Source: Pseudomonas sp. S06B 330 | GTDB taxonomy: Bacteria > Pseudomonadota > Gammaproteobacteria > Pseudomonadales > Pseudomonadaceae | Length of the DNA stretch: 64,000 nucleotides | NCBI RefSeq assembly: GCF_002845275.2 | Contig: NZ_CP088149.1 | Location: 124,001-188,000 of the forward strand | Direction: 5' to 3' | Shown here: one piece after another, positions 45,527 through 54,114 of the stretch | Layout of the letters: each line of letters starts with the position of its first letter | Numbering within the stretch: the first letter of the stretch is position 1 | Notes under the pieces: generated by a model | Databases searched by the model: none | What the model saw: only the letters and a program-made list of their open reading frames with translations | What the model was told of the DNA's origin: nothing | Made by a program: the position numbers and the translations under genes

Positions 45527-46039
45527 ATGAAAAAAATACTCATAGGGCTAGGCACATTAAGTGCTCTGCTGCTGTCGGGCAGCGATGTCATCGCCGATGA
45601 AATACGCTTGAACTTTTCAGGAAATCTGATTGTGCCAACCTGCGAACTCACCGTGGATAACCCGGAGCAGACGGTAAAGTTTGATGACTACAGCAAGAAG
45701 GACTTGATGCTGACCGGCAAGAGCGCGGCAATGCCGTTTTTCATTACGGTAAAAACCTGCGCATCCGCCAGCAAGATCAATATCATCTTCAAAGGGCAGG
45801 AGGAAGCGCTGGCCAGCGGGGCATTAGCAATCACTGGTGCTGCTTCCGGAATCGCCATCAGTCTTGAAACATCGGCGGACGAGCCCATCAAACTTAACAG
45901 TGACACCCTTAGTTTCAACATTTCCGGGGGCACCCAGGAGCGGTTGCCCTTCAAGGCCTACGTGCTCAAGCTGCCGAATAGAACCATCGAGGCAGGCAGT
46001 TTTTCTGCAGTAGCCAACTTCGAGTTGTCCTACCCATGA
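45527..46039 (+). CDS. Minor fimbrial subunit 1
   Basis: A 170-residue pilin-like protein starting at ATG 45527 (MKKILIGLGTLSALLLSGSD), with a signal peptide, first cysteine in GNLIVPTCELTV, second in VKTCAS, and the C-terminal AVANFELSYP. Earlier reading starts from 45503 are not needed. It ends with ATGA overlap with the next gene. Likely adaptor or initiator/anchor subunit. Confidence 0.88.
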   Translation: MKKILIGLGTLSALLLSGSDVIADEIRLNFSGNLIVPTCELTVDNPEQTVKFDDYSKKDLMLTGKSAAMPFFITVKTCASASKINIIFKGQEEALASGALAITGAASGIAISLETSADEPIKLNSDTLSFNISGGTQERLPFKAYVLKLPNRTIEAGSFSAVANFELSYP

Positions 46040-46539
46040 CGCCGATAGTCCAACTAAAACATCTCGTTACGCCGGTTATTGTTCTAGCCTTGGGCCTGGC
46101 GTCCGACCGCTGTTTGGCAGGAACAGATGTTGCGATGGCGAACATCACCGGCAGCATTACCCAGCCTGCATGCAAATTCAACCTCGGTAATTCACTCGAT
46201 GTGAAGTTCACCGATGTCGATGTCTCGAAAATCGCCACGGGTCAGTACAGCGTACCCATTGATCTAAACGTTACCTGTGGAAACGAGGCGGCCTCAATCA
46301 CGTTGAAATTGACCGGCACGCCCGGTTATAGCCCGGACGTGATAAACACAGATGTTGAGGGGCTGGGGATCAAGCTAACCAATATGCGCCTGGGAACTGT
46401 CTGGCAAGCCAATACCAGCATCAAAACGACCGCTGCAAACAACAATACTATCCTTGCAACGCTGACAGCACTTCCAGGCACCCAGTTTACAGGGGGCGAG
46501 TTTTCAGCCAGCGTGAGTATTTCCGCAAATTACGACTAG
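46036..46539 (+). CDS. Minor fimbrial subunit 2
   Basis: A 167-residue pilin-like protein with a signal peptide (about 1-28) and the pattern ANITGSITQPACKFNLGN, second cysteine in LNVTCGN and end ASVSISANYD. It overlaps the preceding stop by four bases, implying coupled translation, and likely forms part of the tip fibrillum. Confidence 0.88.
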   Translation: MTPIVQLKHLVTPVIVLALGLASDRCLAGTDVAMANITGSITQPACKFNLGNSLDVKFTDVDVSKIATGQYSVPIDLNVTCGNEAASITLKLTGTPGYSPDVINTDVEGLGIKLTNMRLGTVWQANTSIKTTAANNNTILATLTALPGTQFTGGEFSASVSISANYD

Positions 46540-46587
46540 TAAGAGATTGCACCTTTGTGCGATTACCAATAGCAGCGAGTTACCCAA

Positions 46588-47385
46588 ATGAAATATATAC
46601 CATTTTTAGTGTTTTTGATATTTTCCGCTCCGGCTGCAGGATCGCTTTATATAGAAAAAGTCCCTGGTACACAATCCTATGGCATGTTTGGTGACATGGA
46701 TAACATTTTCGTGACGGAACCGGCAAAAAGCCACGTCCCATCAACCATGACGGTCGAGTGGCCTTCAAAAAATGGTATCTGGATCATTTTCGCGTTTGTG
46801 GGAAGGGTGTCGCAGGCACCCATCTATTTAGGCCCAAGTTTAACGCCTACTGATAATGCGTCTGCTGTGTTAAGTGAACTGGCTAACAGCAAGCTTGCCG
46901 GCGGCGTCATTATGCCACTCGTGACCTCAGAGTCGATGAAAAGTATTATTTTCATGGTCTGCGACTATAAAACCAATAATCAATTTATGACCTGCAAAAT
47001 GGCCACTACCTTGGCGGGAGAAATCACACTGCCACCGCCAGAGGAAGAAACATCAAGCTGCAGTATCCTCGGTTCCATTGAATTGCATCACGGCAACCTG
47101 ACGCTAGAGACAGTTGCTTACGATAGTGCCCAAGCCTTGGCCTATGTTACCTGTAACAAGAGCACCAAAGTGAGCCTGTCGATTGAAGGGATGGTGCCGC
47201 TCAAAGGCGTAACCGGCTTATATTCACAGTTAACTGTAGGTGATGCGCCCTTCGGTGCAGCTTACAGCTTCACCGCTGACATTTCTTATACCCCGGTAAC
47301 CGTTAAATCGGTACTCAGAACTGTCGGTACTGTGACCCCTGGTGACTTCAACGGAAGTGCCAGGATGGAACTGACATTTCCTTGA
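46588..47385 (+). CDS. Putative two-domain tip adhesin with unknown N-terminal domain
   Basis: A 265-residue exported protein (signal peptide about 1-19). The C-terminal half (about 152-265) looks like a pilin domain with CSILGSIELHHGNL, a second cysteine in YVTCNK, and ends GSARMELTFP, as in two-domain adhesins. The N-terminal half (about 20-150, including MEKVPGTQ-like start, TVEWPSKNGIWIIFAF and IFMVCDYKTNNQ) matches no domain I recognise and would be the receptor-binding part. Being last in the fimbrial set and longer than the pilins fits a tip adhesin. The coding region is more AT-rich than its neighbours. Confidence 0.7.
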   Translation: MKYIPFLVFLIFSAPAAGSLYIEKVPGTQSYGMFGDMDNIFVTEPAKSHVPSTMTVEWPSKNGIWIIFAFVGRVSQAPIYLGPSLTPTDNASAVLSELANSKLAGGVIMPLVTSESMKSIIFMVCDYKTNNQFMTCKMATTLAGEITLPPPEEETSSCSILGSIELHHGNLTLETVAYDSAQALAYVTCNKSTKVSLSIEGMVPLKGVTGLYSQLTVGDAPFGAAYSFTADISYTPVTVKSVLRTVGTVTPGDFNGSARMELTFP

Positions 47386-47482
47386 TCGCCTAATGGATTT
47401 TTAACAACACAGAGAAGATGTAGGCCTTTGGACGGTGAGCTTTCAGCCTTGCGGCACCTAATTAATAATTGGAGTATTCAAG

Positions 47483-48736
47483 TTGAAAACCTCGCATTGC
47501 ATAATCGGCGTTTTGCTGATTACGACATTAACCATTCTGATCGATATACCTTCCGATACGTGGCTGACATCGGCAACGCTTAGCCTGGTACTCGGGGCCA
47601 GCGCTTTGGCCTACATGGCGGTTTCCTGCTTGTTGGCCAGTCGTTGGCGTGTAGTTGAGAACCTGTTTGGCGGCTTGGACCGCACCTATGAGGCGCACAA
47701 GTGGCTCGGCATATGGGCTCTTGTGTTTGCCACCTATCACTTTGTATTCAAGGCAAATCTGGACGTTTGGAACAGCGCGGCCATTCTGGAACTGCCCAGG
47801 TACTGGACGCGACTGGTACGCCAGTTGAGTTATGTCGCCTTGGGCTTGATAGTGCTACTGGCGCTGAACCGCAATATTCCCTACAGCCTGTGGCGCTGGT
47901 GGCACAAGCTTTCTGGCCCTCTGTTTGTGATCGTGATCTTGCATTGGCTCAGTTTCAAATCGCCGATCACCCTGCTCAGCCCTTCGGGTATTTGGCTGGC
48001 ACTATTGTGCGGACTAGGCCTGGTCGCCGCTCTTTACAAACTGGTGCTTTATCCATTCGTTGCCCGTGCGGGTGAGTACCGGGTGGCCGCCGTAATCAGA
48101 GAAAATGATGCACTACATTTAACCTTGGAACCGCTCCAGAAAGGCTTTGATTTCAAAGCCGGACAGTTTGCGTTTTTGGCAATGGAGCAAAAGGGCCTGC
48201 GCGAGCCCCACCCCTTCACCATCGCTAGTGCTAAGGGGCCTAATGGGCAGATTGCGTTCATGATCAGAGAGCTGGGGGATTACACCAAAGCGCTGAGCAA
48301 GTGCGCAAAAGTTGGAATGCGCGCCACACTGTACGGCCCTTACGGCCGCTTTAAACGTCCCCATCAGGCTGAGCGGGAAATCTGGATCGGCGCAGGTGTT
48401 GGTATTTCACCGTTCATTTCCTGGTTGCAAGACCCAGAAGCTAAAGACTTCGAAAAAGCGACCTTGGTCTATTGCTTCAAGCCCTCACGTGCCTTCCCTC
48501 CGGCCGAGGAGTTGCAAGCCATGGCCAAGAAGCGTGGGGCAGAATTCGTTACTAATGTCGGTGGCATCGAACCGATGGCCGAGACCTTGCGCCAGGCGGT
48601 AGCTGAACGCAATCCAGACAATGTCCACGTAAGTTTTTGCGGCCCTAAAGCCTTACTGGCCAAGGTCCGGGAATTGATGGATATGAACCGGATTCCGCAG
48701 GCTAATCTGCACGTCGAACTCTTCGATTTTCGTTAA
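47483..48736 (+). CDS. Ferric-reductase-like membrane flavocytochrome
   Basis: A 417-residue protein with about six membrane helices in the first 210 residues and a cytoplasmic FNR-type reductase domain. The membrane part has histidines in YEAHKWLGIWALVFATYH and WRWWHKLSGPLF likely to ligate heme. The reductase part shows EPHPFTIASAKG (FAD), WIGAGVGISPFISWL and SFCGPKALLAKV (NAD(P)H). It belongs to the ferric reductase/NOX-like family and could move electrons across the inner membrane; substrate unknown. Start is TTG after GGAG. It is 97 bp after the adhesin, so it may be co-transcribed though no link to pili is known. Confidence 0.85.
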   Translation: MKTSHCIIGVLLITTLTILIDIPSDTWLTSATLSLVLGASALAYMAVSCLLASRWRVVENLFGGLDRTYEAHKWLGIWALVFATYHFVFKANLDVWNSAAILELPRYWTRLVRQLSYVALGLIVLLALNRNIPYSLWRWWHKLSGPLFVIVILHWLSFKSPITLLSPSGIWLALLCGLGLVAALYKLVLYPFVARAGEYRVAAVIRENDALHLTLEPLQKGFDFKAGQFAFLAMEQKGLREPHPFTIASAKGPNGQIAFMIRELGDYTKALSKCAKVGMRATLYGPYGRFKRPHQAEREIWIGAGVGISPFISWLQDPEAKDFEKATLVYCFKPSRAFPPAEELQAMAKKRGAEFVTNVGGIEPMAETLRQAVAERNPDNVHVSFCGPKALLAKVRELMDMNRIPQANLHVELFDFR

Positions 48737-48865
48737 GCAAGTAAGTGCGCGTGCTGAATTTTTCCTCGCTTTGTCGGCTGGTTCTTAGGTATGGAGGTGC
48801 CTACGAAACCAGGGGGGATTCAATGTTGTGACGCTACATTGTTTGTAGCTTCTCAAAAACGATTT

Positions 48866-48896
48866 AAGGCCAGCCCAAACGGGCTGGCCTTTTTTT
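48866..48896 (+). terminator. Terminator after the flavocytochrome gene
   Basis: Stem AAGGCCAGCCC / GGGCTGGCCTT with loop AAAC and a run of eight T. It closes the fimbrial/reductase transcription unit. Confidence 0.9.
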
Positions 48897-48952
48897 CGCC
48901 ATCAAGATCCGCGATCACAACCCTGCATGAGCAAAGGAATGGAGCACTGCGT

Positions 48953-49257
48953 ATGACTGAATCGCAAACCCGTAAAGCCAAAAGGAAGAAGTACCTCGCT
49001 TGGGCTTCTCTGCTTGGCTTGATGGCGAGAACTCCAATACCGTGCGTCTAGGCAAGAAGCCGCCGTTTCTGGTTTTGGATACTGACCTCAAAGATGTTGT
49101 CATTCAGCGTGTTGGCAACGGTTTGAAGATCAAGATCAAAGGTGCGGTTACTGATTACAGCAGTGACCTCTATCTGCCCGACGGCGATACCTATACGACG
49201 TATCGTGTGAGCCTTGTCCAGAGAGAGACCCGAGCCCCCTTGCCCAGCGGTCGATAG
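48953..49257 (+). pseudogene. Small gene with an apparent frameshift
   Basis: A good start (GGAG, 8 bases, ATG 48953) begins MTESQTRKAKRKK, a basic N-terminus, but this frame ends at 49051. The second frame, open from after TAA 48973 to 49257, encodes RLGFSAWLDGENSN and GKKPPFLVLDTDLKDVVIQ and LYLPDGDTYTTYRVSL, which looks like real protein. A one-base change (or -1 recoding between about 48976 and 49000) would join them into roughly 100 residues. No family recognised. It lies 116 bp before a DUF2314 gene. An internal TTG start at 49000 (85 residues) is another possibility. Confidence 0.5.
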
Positions 49258-49373
49258 GGGCGAGTTCCCAAAAGGCTGCAGTGTTAACCTTGCACGTTCA
49301 CCCACGCTTCAATCTTGTAAGCTCGTTACCCAGTGGCCTCTACCGCTGTTTATTGGAAAGGACTCCTCTGTGT

Positions 49374-50276
49374 ATGACGACAAAAACCATTTACGACGTT
49401 GAGGGTGAATCCGAAGCGTTGGTCTTGGCACGCCGTAACGCTCAACTCACCTTCAAGCATTTCTGCCGAGAGCTCTCCTCGGAGCGACGGCGCATTGTTC
49501 CTGCCCTCGATTTTGCTGCGGTCAAAATTGGTTTCGCTGTGCCCCCTTCGAACGCAGCAACGCCCACCCAGGAGAACATGTGGGTCAGCGATGTCGAATT
49601 CGACGGTGAAACCATCAAGGGCATCCTCATCAATTCCCCGCAGTGGGTGACATCCCTGAGTGCCGGCGATGTGATTGAAGTGCCGTTGAGCGACTTGGAT
49701 GATTGGATGTATGTGGCTGATGGCGTTGTCTTTGGCGGCTATACCATCGATGTCATCCGTGCCGGGCTGTCGATCGAAGAACGTGCCAGCCACGATGCGG
49801 CCTGGGGATTGGACTTTGGTGCTCCAGGAGAGGTATTGGTGGCCCCTGCCTCCAGTGCTTTGCCTGAGCGGGAGTGGTCTGAATTCCCGGTGAGCGAGAA
49901 GAGCTTCGATCAGCTCAACCAGGTGCAGCGTGATACGCCATCGACCTTGAGCGAGCCTGAAGATGAGGCAGCCGGTATTCCCCTATGGCCGATAGGCTTG
50001 GGGATTCTGCTTGTAGGGTTGTTTGGGTTGTATTGCTTGCTGAGCGACAGCCTGCCTGTCGCTCTAGTGGGAAGCCAAGGAACTACCGACCAATTTCTAT
50101 CGTTCATGTTGGTGACATTGATCACGGGCATCGGACTGATCTCAGGCACTGGCCCCTGGTATTTCCGCTGGCGCTTGCGTACCCCTCAATGGGGTAAATC
50201 CCGAGCATTGGATGTTGTGGCCATCTGCTTGGTGCCGGTGATCGCTACGCTACTTCAGCATTACAGCAACACCTAA
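49374..50276 (+). CDS. DUF2314-domain membrane protein
   Basis: A 300-residue protein from ATG 49374. A soluble N-terminal part (about 15-170) has MWVSDVEFDGETIKGILIN and GDVIEVPLSDLDDWMY, typical of DUF2314 (YegJ-like) domains. Three hydrophobic helices near the C-terminus (about 203-224, 242-263, 277-297) would anchor it. The longer upstream reading from 49281 lacks family features. Function unknown. The next gene is convergent. Confidence 0.7.
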   Translation: MTTKTIYDVEGESEALVLARRNAQLTFKHFCRELSSERRRIVPALDFAAVKIGFAVPPSNAATPTQENMWVSDVEFDGETIKGILINSPQWVTSLSAGDVIEVPLSDLDDWMYVADGVVFGGYTIDVIRAGLSIEERASHDAAWGLDFGAPGEVLVAPASSALPEREWSEFPVSEKSFDQLNQVQRDTPSTLSEPEDEAAGIPLWPIGLGILLVGLFGLYCLLSDSLPVALVGSQGTTDQFLSFMLVTLITGIGLISGTGPWYFRWRLRTPQWGKSRALDVVAICLVPVIATLLQHYSNT

Positions 50277-50366
50277 TCGAATCCCGCTTGGATAGCGGCG
50301 AATAGATGTGATCGTGCAGGGCGGGCTGGCCGCGCAGACGCCGATGTCAGCCGAAGCGCCAGCGCG

Positions 50367-51683
50367 TCAAAGTCCGAGCTCACGTAATCGCCGGTATAGC
50401 GTACGTTCACTGACGCCCAGGTGGCGAGCCAGTTCACTGCGTGAACCGCCGAAGCTTTGTAGGGCTTGAGCCAGTTGTCCGAGGTTGTCCTTTTTGCGTC
50501 GACGCAGGCCTGGCTCAGGTCTGCCTACCCCACTGCCCAGTTCAGCGGGCAGATGCTCGGCGCGAATAATACCGTCGTCCGTGAACAGGCGCGCCCGCTC
50601 GAGGATGTTGCGCAGCTCGCGAATGTTCCCAGGAAAGCTGTGCAGGCTGAGCAGTTTTAGTGCTTCGCTATCGACGTGTGGTGCGGTCTTGCCGACCATG
50701 CGTTGTAGCAGGCTTTCAATCAGCAGCGGCAGATCATCGACCCGCTCGCGCAGTGCCGGTAAGCGAATCGGGAAGCCGCTAATGCGGTAATAGAGGTCTT
50801 CACGAAAGGTGCCCGCCGCGACCATTTCCTTGAGCGGTTTGTGGGTGGCTGAGACCAGCCTGAAGTCCGAGTGGACCGTGCGCAGGCTTCCGACCGGGCG
50901 AAAGCTGCCGGACTCAATCAAGCGCAATAGCTTGACCTGCATGGCCAGTGGCACTTCACCGATTTCATCGAGAAACAAGGTGCCGCCATGGGCCGCTTCA
51001 GCCAGGCCAATCTTGCGTTGTAGCGCCCCGGTGAACGCGCCTTTCTCATAACCGAACAGCTCGCTTTCGAACAATGACTCGGTCAGGCCTGTGCAGTCGA
51101 CTACCACCAGCGGGCCATTGGCGCGTGGGCTGCCCAAGTGCAAGGCACGGGCAAAGAGCTCCTTGCCGGTCCCGGACTCTCCCTGCAGCAGCACGGGGAT
51201 CTGTGCAGGGGCTGCCCGCTGCAGGCTGGACAGGGAATCTTTAAATGCGGCTGAGCGTCCTACCAAACCTTGTTGTTGAGGTTGAGCGGAGGCCACGGCG
51301 ATGCTGGTCAGGCGCTCGACGAACGCCACGACTTCACCGTGCTGATCAAGGATCGGGCGCAACTCGACATCGACATGTTCGGGGCCGCGCGGTGTGTGAT
51401 GGACATGCAGCACCCGTTCCGGCGTGCGACTGTCCCAGGCCTTGCGCATTGGGCACAGCTCGCCGGCTTGATCGCACGGCACAGCGTAATGATGGGAAAC
51501 CCGATGACATTTACCGCCGATGGCGGCCTGGCCGTCAACACCGAACTGACGCTGATAGGCGCCGTTGGCAGCGAGAATGTTGTAGTCGGTATCCAAGACA
51601 ATGGTTGGCTGAGTGTCGTGCTCAAGATAGGACACCAGCGCCTGTACAGTGGGGTCGGGAATATTTCGCGATGAATAAGACAT
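50367..51683 (-). CDS. fisR: Sigma-54 activator FisR, sulfane-sulfur sensor
   Basis: A 438-residue enhancer-binding protein starting [11 protein letters not shown] at 51683. The N-terminal PAS-like sensor has Cys59, Cys70 and Cys77, with spacing 11 and 7, identical to the C53/C64/C71 triad of Cupriavidus FisR that reacts with polysulfide. The AAA+ domain has [15 protein letters not shown], the sigma-54-contacting GAFTGA, and [15 protein letters not shown] Fis-type HTH ([20 protein letters not shown]) ends the protein. It is divergent from the persulfide dioxygenase and SQR genes, which it most likely activates on sulfide exposure. Confidence 0.92.
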   Translation of the reverse strand: MSYSSRNIPDPTVQALVSYLEHDTQPTIVLDTDYNILAANGAYQRQFGVDGQAAIGGKCHRVSHHYAVPCDQAGELCPMRKAWDSRTPERVLHVHHTPRGPEHVDVELRPILDQHGEVVAFVERLTSIAVASAQPQQQGLVGRSAAFKDSLSSLQRAAPAQIPVLLQGESGTGKELFARALHLGSPRANGPLVVVDCTGLTESLFESELFGYEKGAFTGALQRKIGLAEAAHGGTLFLDEIGEVPLAMQVKLLRLIESGSFRPVGSLRTVHSDFRLVSATHKPLKEMVAAGTFREDLYYRISGFPIRLPALRERVDDLPLLIESLLQRMVGKTAPHVDSEALKLLSLHSFPGNIRELRNILERARLFTDDGIIRAEHLPAELGSGVGRPEPGLRRRKKDNLGQLAQALQSFGGSRSELARHLGVSERTLYRRLRELGL

Positions 51684-51910
51684 AAGGCACCAGGGAAAGC
51701 TCACCAGCAGCTTAACTGAAGGCGAGAGGGACTGCCAAAAACTGCCAGCAACTGCCATTCGCTGACAGTAAATTTGGCAGTCTGTGCCGGAGCAGGTCGC
51801 TGGCAGTCAATGAAATAGGCATTTGCTCACTGGCACGCATCTTGATGACAGCCTGATCCATGCGCGCACGGCTTAACGCCATGGCACACGGAATTATCTG
51901 GAGAGCGGTA
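51684..51910. promoter_or_regulatory. fisR-pdo intergenic region with enhancer repeats
   Basis: ACTGCCA occurs at 51731, 51741 and 51751, exactly ten bases apart on one face of the helix. TGGCAGT occurs at 51776 and 51801. GACTGCCAAA (51730-51739) and TTTGGCAGTC (51773-51782) form a perfect inverted repeat. These are candidate FisR binding sites 50-100 bp upstream of the sigma-54 promoter. Confidence 0.75.
51831..51846 (+). promoter_or_regulatory. Sigma-54 promoter of the persulfide dioxygenase/SQR operon
   Basis: TGGCACG-CATC-TTGAT, a close match to the -24/-12 consensus TGGCACGN4TTGCW with one mismatch. Start of transcription would be near 51858, about 53 bp before the dioxygenase ATG. Confidence 0.75.
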
Positions 51911-52795
51911 ATGATCATCGGCGGCAACTTGTATGTGGAGGCGCTGTTCGACAGTGCGACCTCGACCATCAGCTACTTGGTGATGGACCGTGGCAGTGGG
52001 CACTGTGCTTTGATCGACAGTGTGCTCGATTACGATCCGAAATCCGGGCGCACCGACAGTGCGTCAGCCGACAAGCTGGTGGCTCGGGTTAACGAACTGG
52101 GCGGCAAGGTTCAATGGATTCTGGAAACCCATGTGCACGCTGATCATCTATCGGCGGCGGCGTATCTCAAGCAAGCCCTGGGTGGCCAGATTGCTATTGG
52201 CAGTCAGATTACCCAGGTGCAGAAGGTCTTTGGTGCGCTGTTCAATGCCGACCAAGGGTTTGCCCGCGATGGCAGCCAGTTCGATGTGCTGTTCGATGAT
52301 GAGCAGGCGTTTACCATCGGCAGTCTGCAGGCCCGTGCCCTGCACACCCCTGGGCATACCCCAGCGTGTATGACCTACGTGGTGGAAGTCGATGGACACT
52401 GCATCGCCTTTGTCGGCGATACGCTGTTTATGCCTGACTACGGCACCGCCCGTTGTGACTTTCCCGGCGCCAGTGCGCGCACGTTGTATCGCTCAATCCA
52501 ACGCATTCTCGCCCTCCCCGCGCAAACCCAGTTGTTCATGTGTCATGACTACCTGCCAGGTGGGCGCGAACTGCGTTACATGACCACGGTGGCCGAACAG
52601 CGCGCCAGCAATATTCATATCCATGAAGGCGTCAGCGAAGACAGCTTCGTCGCTATGCGTGAAGCCCGTGATGCCACCCTGGAGATGCCGGTACTGATCC
52701 TGCCTTCAGTGCAGATCAACATGCGCAGCGGCCAACTGCCCGAACCTGAAGAGAACGGTGTGCGCTACCTGAAGATTCCGCTCAACGTGCTCTGA
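51911..52795 (+). CDS. Persulfide dioxygenase (ETHE1-like metallo-beta-lactamase fold)
   Basis: A 294-residue MBL-fold protein. Iron ligands are in THVHADHLSA, HTPGHTPACMTY, GDTLFMPDYG and MCHDYLPGG. It oxidises glutathione persulfide to sulfite using O2, the second step of bacterial sulfide detoxification after SQR. The start at ATG 51911 (MIIGGNLYVEALF) follows a GGAGAG site; an upstream in-frame reading begins at 51860 but lies within the promoter. It is 38 bp from the SQR gene. Confidence 0.9.
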   Translation: MIIGGNLYVEALFDSATSTISYLVMDRGSGHCALIDSVLDYDPKSGRTDSASADKLVARVNELGGKVQWILETHVHADHLSAAAYLKQALGGQIAIGSQITQVQKVFGALFNADQGFARDGSQFDVLFDDEQAFTIGSLQARALHTPGHTPACMTYVVEVDGHCIAFVGDTLFMPDYGTARCDFPGASARTLYRSIQRILALPAQTQLFMCHDYLPGGRELRYMTTVAEQRASNIHIHEGVSEDSFVAMREARDATLEMPVLILPSVQINMRSGQLPEPEENGVRYLKIPLNVL

Positions 52796-52833
52796 GCTAC
52801 ACCCCAGAATTATTATTAGAAGGACCACTTGCC

Positions 52834-54114
52834 ATGCATGCTCCACTTTCCTCTGCCGAGGTGCCGAAAGGCGACCATCATAAAGTGCTGATAGTCGGCG
52901 CCGGCGCTGCCGGTATCGCTGCCGCTTCCAGCTTGATCTGCCGTGACCCTTCGCTGGATGTCGCGATCATCGATCCCGCTGACGTCCACTACTACCAACC
53001 GGGCTGGACTATGGTGGGTGCCGGGATCTTCCAGGCCCGCTCCACTGCTCGGACCATGGCTTCGACCATTCCTGGCGGCGTGCGCTGGATCAAGGCACGG
53101 GTCGAGACGTTTGACCCCCAGGCACAGACCGTGACCCTGGATAACGGCCGCCTGCTCAGCTACGAGCAACTGGTGGTCTGTCCTGGTCTGACGCTCGATT
53201 GGAACGCGATCGAAGGCTTGAGTGAGACCCTTGGTCGCAATGGTGTGACCTCCAATTACCGCTACGATCTGGCGCCCTACACCTGGCAGCTGGTACAGAA
53301 CCTGCGCGAAGGGCGGGCGCTGTTCACTCAGCCGCCTATGCCGATCAAGTGCGCAGGTGCGCCACAAAAAGCCTTGTACCTGTCGTGTGACCACTGGCTG
53401 CGCAACGGCCGCCTGGGACAAGTGCAAGCGCAGTTCTTCAACGCTGGCGGGGTGTTGTTTGGCGTTCCCGACTATGTGCCGGCACTGATGGAGTACATCG
53501 ACAAGTACGCCGTCGACCTGCAGTACGCCCACCGCTTGGTAGCGGTCGATGGCCCAGCCAAGAAGGCGACTTTTGTTCGCACCCTGCCCGATGGCAGTAC
53601 CGAAACTCACGTCCATGCATTCGACATGCTGCATGTGGTTCCGCCCCAGGTGGCCCCTGACTTCATTCGTAACAGCCCATTGGCTGATGCTGCTGGCTGG
53701 ATCGATGTTGACCCGGCAACCCTGCGTCACAAGCGTTACGCCAATGTTCATGGCCTGGGTGACGGCATCAACACCACCAACGCCAAGACTGCCGCCGCCG
53801 CACGCAAACAGGCCCCCGTGGTCGCCAACAACGTGCTGGTTGCTCTCGGGCGCTTGCCCAAGCTGGCCCATTACGATGGTTACGGCTCCTGCCCGTTGAC
53901 TGTTGAGCGCGGCAAGATCGTTCTGGCCGAGTTCACCTATGGCGGCAAGCTGGCGCCGAGCTTCCCGCGTTGGCTGCTCGATGGTCGTCGTCCGACACGC
54001 CTGGCCTGGTTGCTCAAAGCGCAGATCCTGCCGCCATTGTACTGGCGCTGCATGCTCAAGGGCCGGGAGTGGTTGGCCAAACCGCAAACTGCACCGACTG
54101 AGGTACAGCAGTGA
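52834..54114 (+). CDS. sqr: Sulfide:quinone oxidoreductase (SQR)
   Basis: A 426-residue membrane-associated flavoprotein with FAD motif VLIVGAGAAGIAAASSLICR near residue 20. The segment PIKCAGAPQKALYLSCD contains the redox cysteine of type II SQR, with further cysteines; HYYQPGWTMVGAGIF and DGINTTNAKTAAAARKQAP are family hallmarks. It oxidises sulfide and reduces quinone, giving persulfide or polysulfide, the signal sensed by FisR. Its stop overlaps the next start (ATGA). No rhodanese is present in the cluster. Confidence 0.93.
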   Translation: MHAPLSSAEVPKGDHHKVLIVGAGAAGIAAASSLICRDPSLDVAIIDPADVHYYQPGWTMVGAGIFQARSTARTMASTIPGGVRWIKARVETFDPQAQTVTLDNGRLLSYEQLVVCPGLTLDWNAIEGLSETLGRNGVTSNYRYDLAPYTWQLVQNLREGRALFTQPPMPIKCAGAPQKALYLSCDHWLRNGRLGQVQAQFFNAGGVLFGVPDYVPALMEYIDKYAVDLQYAHRLVAVDGPAKKATFVRTLPDGSTETHVHAFDMLHVVPPQVAPDFIRNSPLADAAGWIDVDPATLRHKRYANVHGLGDGINTTNAKTAAAARKQAPVVANNVLVALGRLPKLAHYDGYGSCPLTVERGKIVLAEFTYGGKLAPSFPRWLLDGRRPTRLAWLLKAQILPPLYWRCMLKGREWLAKPQTAPTEVQQ

